Assembly: GCF_030527935.1 (NCBI RefSeq)
Contig: NZ_JAUMZV010000010.1
Span: forward strand, 1-64,000
Direction: 5' to 3'
DNA: 64,000 nt
Source of the DNA: Kingella sp. (in: b-proteobacteria)
GTDB taxonomy: Bacteria; Pseudomonadota; Gammaproteobacteria; Burkholderiales; Neisseriaceae
Below are positions 55,868-63,804 of this stretch, one piece after another. The notes beneath the pieces are model-generated. The model was given only the letters and a program-made list of their open reading frames with translations, made no database searches and was not told the origin of the DNA. The position numbers and the translations under genes are program-made. Each line of letters starts with the position of its first letter. The first letter of the stretch is position 1.

Positions 55868-55973
55868 AGTTTGTCTCCTAAACATGGATAAATGATTTTC
55901 AGGCTGCCTAAACAAAGATAGCAGCCTGAAAACGGTTGCAATACTACGCCCAATAAGCGTAGCGATAAAACTT

Positions 55974-56135
55974 AGAACCTGTATTCGCTATTTTCATAGG
56001 CATCTTTAATGCCCTAAAAACGCGGCTACCGCGTTAAAAATGCGTGCAAGGTGTACAACCTTGCTGTGCTTTTTGCCTTGTATCCGCGCCTTTATGTCAT
56101 CAAATCTGCCTATGAAAATAGTGAATACAGGTTCT
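55974..56135. repeat. MITE-like element, copy 2 (AGAACCTG ends)
   Basis: A 162-bp element with near-perfect 29-bp inverted ends: AGAACCTGTATTCGCTATTT at the left and its complement ending AATACAGGTTCT at the right. Inside, AACGCGG-CTA-CCGCGTT and CAAGGTGTACAACCTTG are smaller palindromes. No open frame. Diverged copy at 6462-6620. Confidence 0.8.
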
Positions 56136-56159
56136 TAAACGATTAAGGCAGCCTGAAAA

Positions 56160-56489
56160 CTACTCTTCAATCTCCCAATCTTGTTCCGTGTATTCAACAT
56201 GGTTACCAAAAGGGCGGTCGTTGTGTGTGCGCTCGCGGTCAAACGTGTTTAAAAACGCCATCAATTCCGCATTGGTAACAGGCTCATGGCGCAAATCTTC
56301 CACCGAAAAACCTTCGGCATAATGGCTTTCGTAAACAGGTGAGGCAGCCTGAAAAAGCTCGGCGCGTTGTTTAACGAATTTTTGCCAACTCTCGTCCAGT
56401 AGCTCCAACAGCATCCCATACTCTTGAATAAACGCAGATAATTGCTCATCGCTGGCATCGGGCTGCCACCCGCGCAATCGTTTTAGCAT
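56160..56489 (-). CDS. Small acidic hypothetical protein
   Basis: A 109-residue acidic soluble protein of no family I recognise. Helical N-terminal half (DEQLSAFIQEYGMLLELLDESWQKFV) and an acidic C-terminus ending TEQDWEIEE. FQAAS in the middle is a translated uptake sequence. Start uncertain: the ATG at 56489 has only GGGA nearby, and an upstream ATG (56534) adds a hydrophobic leader. It diverges from the FimV-like gene. Confidence 0.55.
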   Translation of the reverse strand: MLKRLRGWQPDASDEQLSAFIQEYGMLLELLDESWQKFVKQRAELFQAASPVYESHYAEGFSVEDLRHEPVTNAELMAFLNTFDRERTHNDRPFGNHVEYTEQDWEIEE

Positions 56490-56678
56490 CACAATCCCAT
56501 TTCCTATCAAAACCGCGAAAACGTAAGAATACATAAAATCATGATAAAATTACAACATCAAAACAGAACAAACGTGAAAATATTGCAGCAGCAAGGTGTT
56601 ATCTGTTAAAGTGTATCAATTACCCTGCGATATTTGGCAGGGATGAATTTTTTATTTACAGTAGTTTAAGGAGTCGCT

Positions 56679-58109
56679 ATGGATGATCCAATAATGCTCG
56701 GTATCGCTGCCGTGGCAATATTGGCGGTGCTCGGTATCTTTTTCTTGAAAGGCAAGCAAAAAGCACCAACAAGCAAGAAAGGCAAAAAATCGAGCAACGC
56801 ACGCAACAGCCGCAAAGCACAAGCGGATGACGATGAAGAAGAAGACGACTATTCAGCTCACCCCGCAGAACACGAAAATTGGGACACAGTAGCCACCACC
56901 AATGTTGTGGACGACACCAAAGTTTCCGTTCAAGACGTGGACGCGCTTACCGAATTTAACGTGTACAAACAATTCGGCTACTTTGACAAAGCAGCAGAAT
57001 CACTTTCTGCTTATCTTGCTAAAACGCCCAAAAAAGACCCTGAACTGGCTGGCGAATTGGTTGAACTTTGGCTACAAGCCAAAAACGTTGATGCCGCCAC
57101 CGAAGCCTTAACGCAATACCAAGACACGCTTTCCGAAGAACAAGTTACCCAATTTGTTAAAGAAGGTTTGGCGATAGACGAAAACCACCTAGGTTTGCGC
57201 GTATTAGCCGAAAACAAACTGGGTTGGAGCGTTAAGAAAACCGCCGAAGAAATTGGCGAGAAAACAGGCTTGGGTCTTGAAGAAGCCAAACCCATTCAAC
57301 CCACCATTCGTGGCAAGAAAAAAGAAACAGAAGTTAAGCCCAAACAACCGCATAAACCTTTGGTTGCTGGGCGCGGCGTGATTTCAGGTGTCAGTGCCGA
57401 TGAAAAAGGCGCTGTGTTGGCGTTTATGGAACCCGAGCAAAGTGTCAAACTACTCAAAAATGTTTTGAGCTACGATGCTGCGGTTAAATACATGAATAAA
57501 GCCATTCGCAAGTCAGAAAAACCTGCTTCCCTGTTGATTGACGCTTTATCGCTGGATTATCGTGCGAAAAACATCAATGGTTTTGCAGGACACCTGTGGA
57601 ATCTGTATTACAGCTTAGGTCAATATGGTCGCCAAGTGAAAGAACGGATGCTGGGCTGGGGCTACACCATGGGGCAACACCCTGTATTTGACCGCCTAGA
57701 AGCCGCGCCTAACGAAGCAACATTGCGCGACTTAGGCATCCAGCAAGGCTGGATTGACGGAGGCAGCCTGAAAAAAGCGCGCTACCAAGCTCTTGTAACC
57801 GAAAAAGCAGATGTCAATGCCAAACCAAGAACCGCCACCGAGCGCATCTTGAAAGAAGCAGAATCTTTGTTAATGTATGGTCAATTAGACAACTCAATGG
57901 AATTGTTGGAAAACGCCATTGTGGAATATCCGCAGGAATCACAGCTTTATATCACTTTGTTTGATTTATATGAACGCGCAGAAGAATGGACTCGTCTAGA
58001 AAATCTCTTGCAAGAACTGCGTCCAAAAGTTCAAACATTACCTGAGGAAGTAGTGTTGGCAATGAGCCAACTGCTACAACGATTTAGTAACGGCTCATTC
58101 GGACATTAA
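56679..58109 (+). CDS. FimV-like membrane-anchored TPR protein
   Basis: A 476-residue protein. Transmembrane helix at about 5-22, then a Lys-rich and strongly acidic linker (DDDEEEDD near 50), then a helical-repeat region. VDALTEFNVYKQFGYFDKAAESLSAYL (about 90-117) matches the TPR unit of the FimV C-terminus. More repeats follow at about 120-165 and at 390-465 (AESLLMYGQLDNSMELLENAI). The middle has a basic Pro-rich hinge (GKKKETEVKPKQPHKP). FimV-type proteins recruit polar pilus and signalling proteins. AAGGAG precedes the ATG. First gene of a tightly packed operon (gaps 4, 16, 1, 23 bases). Confidence 0.75.
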   Translation: MDDPIMLGIAAVAILAVLGIFFLKGKQKAPTSKKGKKSSNARNSRKAQADDDEEEDDYSAHPAEHENWDTVATTNVVDDTKVSVQDVDALTEFNVYKQFGYFDKAAESLSAYLAKTPKKDPELAGELVELWLQAKNVDAATEALTQYQDTLSEEQVTQFVKEGLAIDENHLGLRVLAENKLGWSVKKTAEEIGEKTGLGLEEAKPIQPTIRGKKKETEVKPKQPHKPLVAGRGVISGVSADEKGAVLAFMEPEQSVKLLKNVLSYDAAVKYMNKAIRKSEKPASLLIDALSLDYRAKNINGFAGHLWNLYYSLGQYGRQVKERMLGWGYTMGQHPVFDRLEAAPNEATLRDLGIQQGWIDGGSLKKARYQALVTEKADVNAKPRTATERILKEAESLLMYGQLDNSMELLENAIVEYPQESQLYITLFDLYERAEEWTRLENLLQELRPKVQTLPEEVVLAMSQLLQRFSNGSFGH

Positions 58110-58113
58110 TAAA

Positions 58114-59241
58114 ATGAATCATGACTTACCCCACGTCAAAACGGTGAAGTTGTTGTTTGTAGCTATGGACGAACAGCAACAAGCCATGTTCAAAATGGCA
58201 TTTAAAATGCACAACACCACCAATTACGAAGTAATCAACGTCAATTCGGGCGAACAGCCTGAGTTGGTTATCGTAGATGGTGACGGCGCAAATGGCTTGG
58301 CGACATGGCAAAAAGCGAAACACGATTTTTCAAGCAGCGTTGTTGTGTTTTTCTCAAAATCGCCCCCTACTGTAACCGCACCCTATTTGCCCAAACCTAT
58401 TAAGTTTGATTCGCTGTTCCTGAATCTGCGCAACTTGTTGCAAGGCAATGGCATTTGGGTGGTTCGCCCAAATATGGCAAACACAACCGCTCCTTCGCAG
58501 GCTGCTGTCGCACAAACCCAACCCGCACATTCAGCGCACGCCCACCGTTCTAGCGAGGTAACCATTCCTCGTTTTGACCCGCGTGTTGGTATTTTGGGTT
58601 CATTCAGAGAAATTTTGGCGCATCAGCGCAACGCAGCCATTTTGGTTGATGAAAAACCTGTGTTAGCCATATTCCCTTCAACGCAACGTGTGTGGATTGC
58701 TGTACCTCCTGAGCAACTACGCAACCTGTGCCGCCAAGAACGCCCTAATATCAAGCTCAAAAATATTCCAGACGAAAACAATATCCAAGACCGCGCCAAT
58801 GCAACGGTTACTTCTACTATGTGGCAAGTAGCGTTGTGGACAGCGAATGGGCGTTTGGTGCATCCCATCAATCCCAATACCGTTTTCAAATTAAAAGGCT
58901 GGCCCAACCTAACACGTTTAACGCCGCTGCCAGAAGCCATGCGTTTATCTGCATTTTTAACCAAAACATCGGTTAGCTTAAATATGCTTTATAAACTGAT
59001 GCCTTTGGATATGGCGGATATTTTGAACTACATTGCAGCAACGTATCTAACAGATTACTTAGAGATTACTCAACAAGTAAACGAAGCACCAAGCGCGCAA
59101 TCCGCCACTCGTGCAACTGTGAATACATCTGCAACGCCACGTCCAGAACAAGTGCGTGCTGCTCGCGCAAACGAAGCACATACTCAGCAAAAAACAGGCG
59201 GTCTATTGAGTCGTCTTATGAAAAAATTGCTGAATAAATAA
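58114..59241 (+). CDS. Receiver-like domain fused to an unknown effector domain
   Basis: A 375-residue protein. Residues 9-110 read as a response-regulator receiver: VKLLFVAMDE, a candidate phospho-acceptor D55 in LVIVDGD, FFSKS at the Thr switch position, and LPKP with the conserved Lys. The usual acidic pair is reduced to MDE (D19, E20), so phosphorylation is uncertain. After an Ala/Gln/His linker, a second region (about 150-325) of alternating strands and helices ends with FLTKTSVSLNMLYKLMPLDMADILNYIAA, which I cannot place. A basic C-terminal helix (SRLMKKLLNK) may contact membrane or partner. It starts 4 bases after the FimV-like gene. Confidence 0.7.
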   Translation: MNHDLPHVKTVKLLFVAMDEQQQAMFKMAFKMHNTTNYEVINVNSGEQPELVIVDGDGANGLATWQKAKHDFSSSVVVFFSKSPPTVTAPYLPKPIKFDSLFLNLRNLLQGNGIWVVRPNMANTTAPSQAAVAQTQPAHSAHAHRSSEVTIPRFDPRVGILGSFREILAHQRNAAILVDEKPVLAIFPSTQRVWIAVPPEQLRNLCRQERPNIKLKNIPDENNIQDRANATVTSTMWQVALWTANGRLVHPINPNTVFKLKGWPNLTRLTPLPEAMRLSAFLTKTSVSLNMLYKLMPLDMADILNYIAATYLTDYLEITQQVNEAPSAQSATRATVNTSATPRPEQVRAARANEAHTQQKTGGLLSRLMKKLLNK

Positions 59242-59257
59242 TGAATGAGGGATTACT

Positions 59258-59797
59258 ATGCTGATAGAAAATAAAATCATCTTTACAGGCCCTGTTGGTG
59301 TTGGTAAAACCACAGCCATCGCCGCCTTATCCGATGAACCACCCATCCAAACAGATGCCAGCGCATCCGATATGACAGCCGTGCGCAAAGGCTATACAAC
59401 CGTTGCCATGGACTATGGCTTGATTCAATTAGATGAGAACACCAAAGTCCATTTATATGGCACACCTGGGCAAGAACGTTTTGACTTTATGTGGGACATT
59501 TTAAGCCAAGGCAGCATGGGCTTGATTTTGTTGCTGGACAATACTCGCGGCAACCCATTAAAAGATTTGAAATTCTTTTTAGACTCTTTTGCCGACTTGC
59601 TCAAAACTGCCCCATTGGTGGTTGGTGTAACCAAAATGGATATTCGCGCCGTACCTGGTATTGATGTTTACCAAAAATACTTGGCACAAAATGGTTTCAA
59701 TGTGCCTGTATTTGAAGTTGATGCGCGTAACGAAGAAGATGTAAAACAACTTGTTACGGCTATGCTCTTTCAAATTGACCCAGGTTTAGAGGTGTAA
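59258..59797 (+). CDS. MglA/CvnD-type small Ras-like GTPase
   Basis: A 179-residue single-domain GTPase. G1 P-loop GPVGVGKT (11-18), a Thr candidate for G2 at T47/T48, G3 YGTPGQERF (67-75) in which the usual Asp is replaced by Gly, G4 TKMD (125-128) and G5-like EVDARN. Loss of the G3 Asp and the PGQ form are hallmarks of MglA-like and COG2229 GTPases, which set cell polarity or work with roadblock GAPs. Two roadblock-type genes follow at once (gaps 1 and 23 bases). GAGGGA precedes the ATG. Confidence 0.88.
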   Translation: MLIENKIIFTGPVGVGKTTAIAALSDEPPIQTDASASDMTAVRKGYTTVAMDYGLIQLDENTKVHLYGTPGQERFDFMWDILSQGSMGLILLLDNTRGNPLKDLKFFLDSFADLLKTAPLVVGVTKMDIRAVPGIDVYQKYLAQNGFNVPVFEVDARNEEDVKQLVTAMLFQIDPGLEV

Positions 59798-59798
59798 C

Positions 59799-60458
59799 AT
59801 GGAATCAACTCTTTCATTACAAACAAATTTATACCCACACATCACACCCGCTGGCGCATTCTATGCGATTGCCAACAAAAGTGTGAGTGCCAGTCGCACA
59901 TTGCTCTCTAATATTTTGAGAGCAGATAGCCAGCAACCCATTACCCAAGAAAAATTATTGGAATGGTCTGAAACGCATGATGTGGAATCGGCATTGAATT
60001 TGCTTTATCGCTTGCAACGTCTTGAATTTTTGTATGGTGGCGATACGCCAGAAGAAAACTTTGAGCTACAAGATGATACTTTGGCAAATTTATTGCCGCA
60101 CTTGTCCGATAGCCAAAAAGCATTGTTGATTGACCATGATGGCTTCTATTTCGCCAACTCTGGTTTTAACCATGAAGCAGCAGAAGAAGTTGCTATTTTA
60201 GCCAGCGAAGCTATTCGTTTGTCTGAACGCCATGCTCTTTTGATTAAGAATAATCTGAACATTTATCAAAACGCATGGGGTTTATGCGACCCAACAGGGC
60301 AAAGCGAATTAACCTTCTTCCCCATCTATATAAACGAAACCAAATACATTTTGGTAACAGGTGGCACACCACAATTACACAAAGAAGCCTTTGTAACTTT
60401 GGTGCGCGCACTTTATAAAACGGTTGAAGCGGCTAATAATTTAGGCGTTGATTTTTAA
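59799..60458 (+). CDS. Hypothetical protein with roadblock-like C-terminus
   Basis: A 219-residue soluble protein. The N-terminal half is helical and includes what looks like a small winged helix (LLSNILRADSQQPITQEKLLEW...LNLLYRLQRLEFL). The C-terminal half has LLIDHDGFYFANSGFNHEAAEEVAILASEAIRL and TKYILVTGGTPQLHKEAFVTLVRALYK, the alternation of a roadblock/LC7 domain. It begins 1 base after the GTPase stop with GAGGTG as ribosome site. Likely a partner or regulator of the GTPase together with the next gene; the fold is inferred, not proved. Confidence 0.7.
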   Translation: MESTLSLQTNLYPHITPAGAFYAIANKSVSASRTLLSNILRADSQQPITQEKLLEWSETHDVESALNLLYRLQRLEFLYGGDTPEENFELQDDTLANLLPHLSDSQKALLIDHDGFYFANSGFNHEAAEEVAILASEAIRLSERHALLIKNNLNIYQNAWGLCDPTGQSELTFFPIYINETKYILVTGGTPQLHKEAFVTLVRALYKTVEAANNLGVDF

Positions 60459-60481
60459 AATTTGAATTGGACTAATATAAA

Positions 60482-60847
60482 ATGCATGAACAACTTTTAA
60501 CCTCCGTATTAAGCGATTTAAACAGCTCTTCTGTTGATATTACCGCTTCTGCCGTTATTTCTACCGATGGTTTGCCTATTGCGCATCTGTTGCCGGCCAA
60601 TATTGACCCCGACCGCGTGGGCGCGATGTCTGCTGCTCTGTTGGCTTTGGGCAACCGCACCACGCAAGAATTGGCTTGTGGCGAATTGGAGCAAGTGATT
60701 GTGAAAGGCAAACTGGGCTATACGCTGCTGATTCAAGCGGGTGGCACAAATGTATTGTGTTTAACTGCCAAAGAAAGCGCAAAACTGGGCTTGATTCTGC
60801 TGGATGCCCGCCGTGCGGCGCGTGCGATTGTGGATATTACGAAATAA
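60482..60847 (+). CDS. Roadblock/LC7 protein (MglB-like)
   Basis: A 121-residue roadblock/LC7 protein: N-terminal helix (LLTSVLSDLNSS), strand with ASAVISTDGLPIAHLLP, long helix DRVGAMSAALLALGNRTTQEL, strands QVIVKGKLGYTLLIQAG and NVLCLTAK, and C-terminal helix GLILLDARRAARAIVDI. Such proteins dimerise and act as GTPase-activating partners of MglA-type GTPases; the GTPase gene is two genes upstream. Last gene of the operon. Confidence 0.9.
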   Translation: MHEQLLTSVLSDLNSSSVDITASAVISTDGLPIAHLLPANIDPDRVGAMSAALLALGNRTTQELACGELEQVIVKGKLGYTLLIQAGGTNVLCLTAKESAKLGLILLDARRAARAIVDITK

Positions 60848-60870
60848 TTAGGCTTGGCTTCTTTATTCGT

Positions 60871-60899
60871 TTGACATCCTAGTTTTATTATGTTTTAAT
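60871..60899 (+). promoter_or_regulatory. Sigma-70 promoter of tRNA-Phe
   Basis: TTGACA and TTTAAT are separated by 17 bases; the -10 ends 13 bases before the tRNA. A GC-rich discriminator (GCGCAGC) follows. Confidence 0.7.
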
Positions 60900-60912
60900 G
60901 CGCAGCTTGTTT

Positions 60913-60988
60913 GGCCAGATAGCTCAGTCGGTAGAGCAACGGATTGAAAATCCGTGTGTCGGCAGTTCGATCCTGCCTCTGGCCACCA
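60913..60988 (+). tRNA. tRNA-Phe (GAA)
   Basis: A 76-nt tRNA with acceptor arms GGCCAGA / TCTGGCC, D-loop AGCTCAGTCGGTAGAGC, anticodon stem-loop CGGATTGAAAATCCG (anticodon GAA), T-loop GTTCGATCC, discriminator A and encoded CCA. Confidence 0.97.
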
Positions 60989-60995
60989 AATATTT

Positions 60996-61021
60996 AAGCC
61001 CAAACATTTGTTTGGGCTTTT
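60996..61021 (+). terminator. Terminator of tRNA-Phe
   Basis: AAGCCCAAAC-ATTT-GTTTGGGCTTTT, a perfect 10-bp stem with T4, 8 bases past the tRNA. Confidence 0.85.
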
Positions 61022-61046
61022 CGTTTATTTTCTAAATGGAGTTTTT

Positions 61047-61907
61047 ATGCGTTGGCAAGACAGAGAAGGCAGCAATAATGTTGAAGATGCGCGCGGCGGC
61101 TCGGGCGGGGGTGGCATGGGGGGCGGTGGCAAGCCGCTTGGCATTATTGGTTTGATTATTTTGTTGATTGGTGCGTATAACGGCGTGGATTTAAGCGGTT
61201 TGGTGGGTGGGACTAGCCAGCTTGGCAATACGCAGCAACAGCAAACACGCCCGCAGCAATACTCGCAGCAGGAGCAGCAGTTGTATAAGCTCAGCTCGGT
61301 GGTATTGCGCGAGACGGAAAAAGTGTGGGGCGCGTATTTTCAAAAAATGGGCAAAACGTATCAAGAGCCTGTGTTGCAAATTTATTCGGGCACAACGCGA
61401 ACAGGATGCGGCACGGGGCAAGCCAGCGCGGGCCCGTTTTATTGCCCTGCGGATAATAAGCTATACATTGATTTATCGTTTTACAACACGATGAAAACCC
61501 AGCTTGGCGCGGAAGGCGATGCGGCGTTTGCGTATGTGATTGCGCACGAAGTGGGGCACCATGTGCAAACCATGTTGGGCACGATTGGCAAGGTGCATAA
61601 CTTGCAACAGCAAGTGGGCAAAGCGGAATCCAATGCGTTATCGGTTAAGCTGGAATTGCAGGCGGATTGCTATGCGGGCGTGTGGGGCTATTACGCGCAA
61701 AAAGATGGACTATTTGAAGATGGGGATATTGAAGAAGCCTATACGGCAGCGGAAGCGGTGGGCGATGATACGTTGCAGCAGCGTGCGCAAGGCTACACCG
61801 TGCCGCACACTTATACGCATGGCACTTCGGCAGAACGCAAAAAATGGTTGCAGCGTGGTTTGCAAACGGGGGATATTAACCAATGCAATACGTTTGCTGC
61901 GCAATAG
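61047..61907 (+). CDS. YpfJ-type putative neutral zinc metallopeptidase
   Basis: A 286-residue protein of the zinc metallopeptidase DUF (YpfJ) family. A short cytosolic N-terminus with a Gly-rich stretch (ARGGSGGGGMGGGG), one transmembrane helix (about 32-48), then a periplasmic catalytic domain with TGCGTGQASAGPFYCPAD and the zinc motif HEVGHH, plus a downstream ELQADCYAGVWG that provides the third ligand region. The ATG at 61047 follows GGAG. The longer open frame overlaps the tRNA and is rejected. Confidence 0.9.
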   Translation: MRWQDREGSNNVEDARGGSGGGGMGGGGKPLGIIGLIILLIGAYNGVDLSGLVGGTSQLGNTQQQQTRPQQYSQQEQQLYKLSSVVLRETEKVWGAYFQKMGKTYQEPVLQIYSGTTRTGCGTGQASAGPFYCPADNKLYIDLSFYNTMKTQLGAEGDAAFAYVIAHEVGHHVQTMLGTIGKVHNLQQQVGKAESNALSVKLELQADCYAGVWGYYAQKDGLFEDGDIEEAYTAAEAVGDDTLQQRAQGYTVPHTYTHGTSAERKKWLQRGLQTGDINQCNTFAAQ

Positions 61908-61910
61908 GCA

Positions 61911-62114
61911 GCCTGAAACCTTTGCAAATCCTAAAACGCCACAAGAAATAGTCAATTTTCCGTTATTCTCGTGTAAGCAAGAATCTTGGTTGAACTAACG
62001 CAATTAGTTGTTTTTGCATAAATTTTTGAATATTGAGCAGAATTCCCGCCTAGGCGGAAATGACGGCATTTCTGATTTTTCAGGCTGTCTCAGGGGTTTT
62101 GCAAAGGTTTCAAA
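61911..62114. repeat. MITE/NIME-like element, diverged copy E
   Basis: Same ends and order as 15179-15384 (GCCTGAAACCTTTGCAAA start; AAGAAATAGTCAATT; TTTTTGAATAT; GGGGTTTTGCAAAGGTTTC end), but both dRS3 palindromes carry mismatches (ATTCTCGTGTAAGCAAGAAT and ATTCCCGCCTAGGCGGAAAT). Confidence 0.75.
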
Positions 62115-62184
62115 CTAGCATTTCAGGCTGCCTTTGCCGTTTCACCTTGCTTATCAAACAACAAAATCCTATTGAATACGCCAT

Positions 62185-62343
62185 TTGGCGACGAACCGTT
62201 GACGCTCCATTTTAAGTTTTCAACCTTGCGCGTTGCACTGCGGTATAACCATTTAGCTCTGCATAAGTTCGCATAGCTAAATCAAAGATTTAGATGCTTA
62301 CTTATACCCAAATCAAAGATTTTGACAAATGGATAAGGCTGCC
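62185..62343. repeat. Repeat element F, inverted relative of element B
   Basis: Reverse complement of about 20316-20490: GGTATAACCATTTAGCTCTG, GCATAAGTTCGCATAGC, then AAATCAAAGATTTAGATGC. It has one 31-mer where element B has two. The GGCGACG hairpin is decayed here. Confidence 0.75.
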
Positions 62344-62359
62344 TATGATGTCGCGCCGA

Positions 62360-63016
62360 TTAGTTCGCCACCGTAAACCGTTGGAACAAATGCGCTTTTT
62401 TCTCTACATCATCGGCAATCGCTGCCGCCAAATCGGGCACGGTAATATCGGCGGGCGAGCCGTCGGCGTTGAGCAACACATCGTCTTGCCCGATGCGATA
62501 CGCGCCTTTTTTCTCAAAGCTCACTTCCGCCACGGCAAACATGGCGGCAGGCGACAGGAACGCCCAGTTTATATCGCGGCGCGGGCGCAAATCGTCCAGC
62601 AACACGCGCATGGCGTTGGCGGCGGGATAAATTTCTTTGGGGAAATCGGGCGTGTCCACCAATTGCAAATTAGGCGCAACATTTAGGCTGCCTGCGCCAC
62701 CGATAATCAAGTAATACGGCAACTGCGCGGCTTTGAACGCGGCGAGCAAGTTGTCGTAGCCTGTTTTCACGTCTTGCGCCAAATTGGGATTGTCCCAGCC
62801 CGCGTTAAACGCGCTCACCACCGCATCAAAGCCTGCCAGTTTGGCGGCAAAATCGGGCGCGTTCACATCCGCTGCCACAGCGGTTACGTTGGGTTGTTGC
62901 GCCACTTTGGCGACATTGCGGGCGAACGCGGTTACTTGATGCCCGCGCGCGGCGAGTTCCAACACGGTGGCGTTGCCCACCAAACCTGTTGCGCCAATTA
63001 CTGCTATTTTCATCAT
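62360..63016 (-). CDS. NAD(P)-binding Rossmann-fold oxidoreductase (NmrA/YwnB-like)
   Basis: A 218-residue atypical SDR protein. It starts KIAVIGATGLVGNATVLELAARGHQV, with the GxTGxxG dinucleotide site, then VVSAFNAG and YYLIIGGAGSL. The classical SDR YxxxK pair is not evident, as is usual for NmrA-like and flavin-reductase-like members. Often induced with HxlR-type regulators under redox stress. AAGGAG precedes two adjacent ATGs (63016 and 63013). Next to a SnoaL-like gene on the same strand. Confidence 0.88.
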   Translation of the reverse strand: MMKIAVIGATGLVGNATVLELAARGHQVTAFARNVAKVAQQPNVTAVAADVNAPDFAAKLAGFDAVVSAFNAGWDNPNLAQDVKTGYDNLLAAFKAAQLPYYLIIGGAGSLNVAPNLQLVDTPDFPKEIYPAANAMRVLLDDLRPRRDINWAFLSPAAMFAVAEVSFEKKGAYRIGQDDVLLNADGSPADITVPDLAAAIADDVEKKAHLFQRFTVAN

Positions 63017-63100
63017 AAAACTCCTTGTGTTACGGTTAAAAAATCGTTTTCAGGCTGCCTTTGCCAGCGTTTTCAGGCTGCCTAAATGTGCTTCAAATCA

Positions 63101-63592
63101 TCAAAACATACTTCTGCCGCTGGCGGTTTTCTCTTTGGGCACGGCTTGAATCACATCCCAATGCTCCACAATTTTCCCATCGTTATCCAAGCGGAAAATA
63201 TCTACCACCGCTTCGCCCGCATCGCTGGGCGACAATTGGCTGTGCACGTGCACCATCACCAAATCGCCATCAGCCATCACGCGCACCACCTTGCCTAGCG
63301 ACTGCGGATTTTGCTTCAAAAACGGCGCAAACGCATCCACAAACGCCTGCCCGCTATCGGCAACGGTGGGGTTGTGCTGCAAGTATTCCTTGCCGATATA
63401 ACGGTCGGTTGCTTCCTGCACCTTGTGTTGGTTAAACGCTAAATCGTAAAACGCCAACACATTGGCTTTATTGCGCGCTACGGCAGATTGCGCTTGGGAT
63501 TGCGTGGCGGCGTGCGGCGCGTGTTGCGATACAGGCGAGCAAGCGGTTAAAGCCAAGCCAATGGCGGCTGCGGCGAGTAAGGTTTTTTTCAT
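63101..63592 (-). CDS. SnoaL/NTF2-like lipoprotein
   Basis: A 163-residue predicted lipoprotein: lipobox LTAC (C18). The mature part has a SnoaL-like polyketide-cyclase/NTF2 fold: NVLAFYDLAFNQHKVQEATDRYIGKEYLQHNP, GDLVMVHVHSQL and VDIFRLDNDGKIVEHWDVIQAVP. Such proteins bind small hydrophobic ligands, or are isomerases; function here unknown. Probably co-transcribed with the Rossmann oxidoreductase 84 bases downstream and divergent from the HxlR gene. Confidence 0.85.
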   Translation of the reverse strand: MKKTLLAAAAIGLALTACSPVSQHAPHAATQSQAQSAVARNKANVLAFYDLAFNQHKVQEATDRYIGKEYLQHNPTVADSGQAFVDAFAPFLKQNPQSLGKVVRVMADGDLVMVHVHSQLSPSDAGEAVVDIFRLDNDGKIVEHWDVIQAVPKEKTASGRSMF

Positions 63593-63640
63593 GGGAACTC
63601 CTGATGCGGTTTTCAGGCTGCCTTGACATGATGCGCCATG

Positions 63641-63660
63641 TTTTCAGGCAGCCTGAAAAA
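63641..63660. repeat. Fused inverted uptake sequences
   Basis: TTTTCAGGCAGCCTGAAAA is a nearly loop-free palindrome made from two overlapping uptake sequences, in the divergent promoter region of the SnoaL-like and HxlR genes. Confidence 0.5.
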
Positions 63661-63804
63661 GATTAAACACAATGCAGTAAGCAAAACGCGGTTTGCTTTC
63701 AACGAATGCCGCGCAGTATAATGGCTAAACTTATTTTTAGTAAGTACTTACTGTTTTGTAAGTATGAGATATTTTTGGAACACATTGGTTTACAAGGAAA
63801 TTTT

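Larger units (their letters stand above)
61908..62359. other. Repeat-filled intergenic region
   Basis: No gene. Two repeats lie back to back: a dRS3-type element (61911-62114) and an inverted relative of element B (62185-62343). Confidence 0.65.

Noticed and set aside
60954..61046. Upstream start of the metallopeptidase frame
   Set aside because: It begins within tRNA-Phe and crosses its terminator; the ATG at 61047 has a GGAG site.
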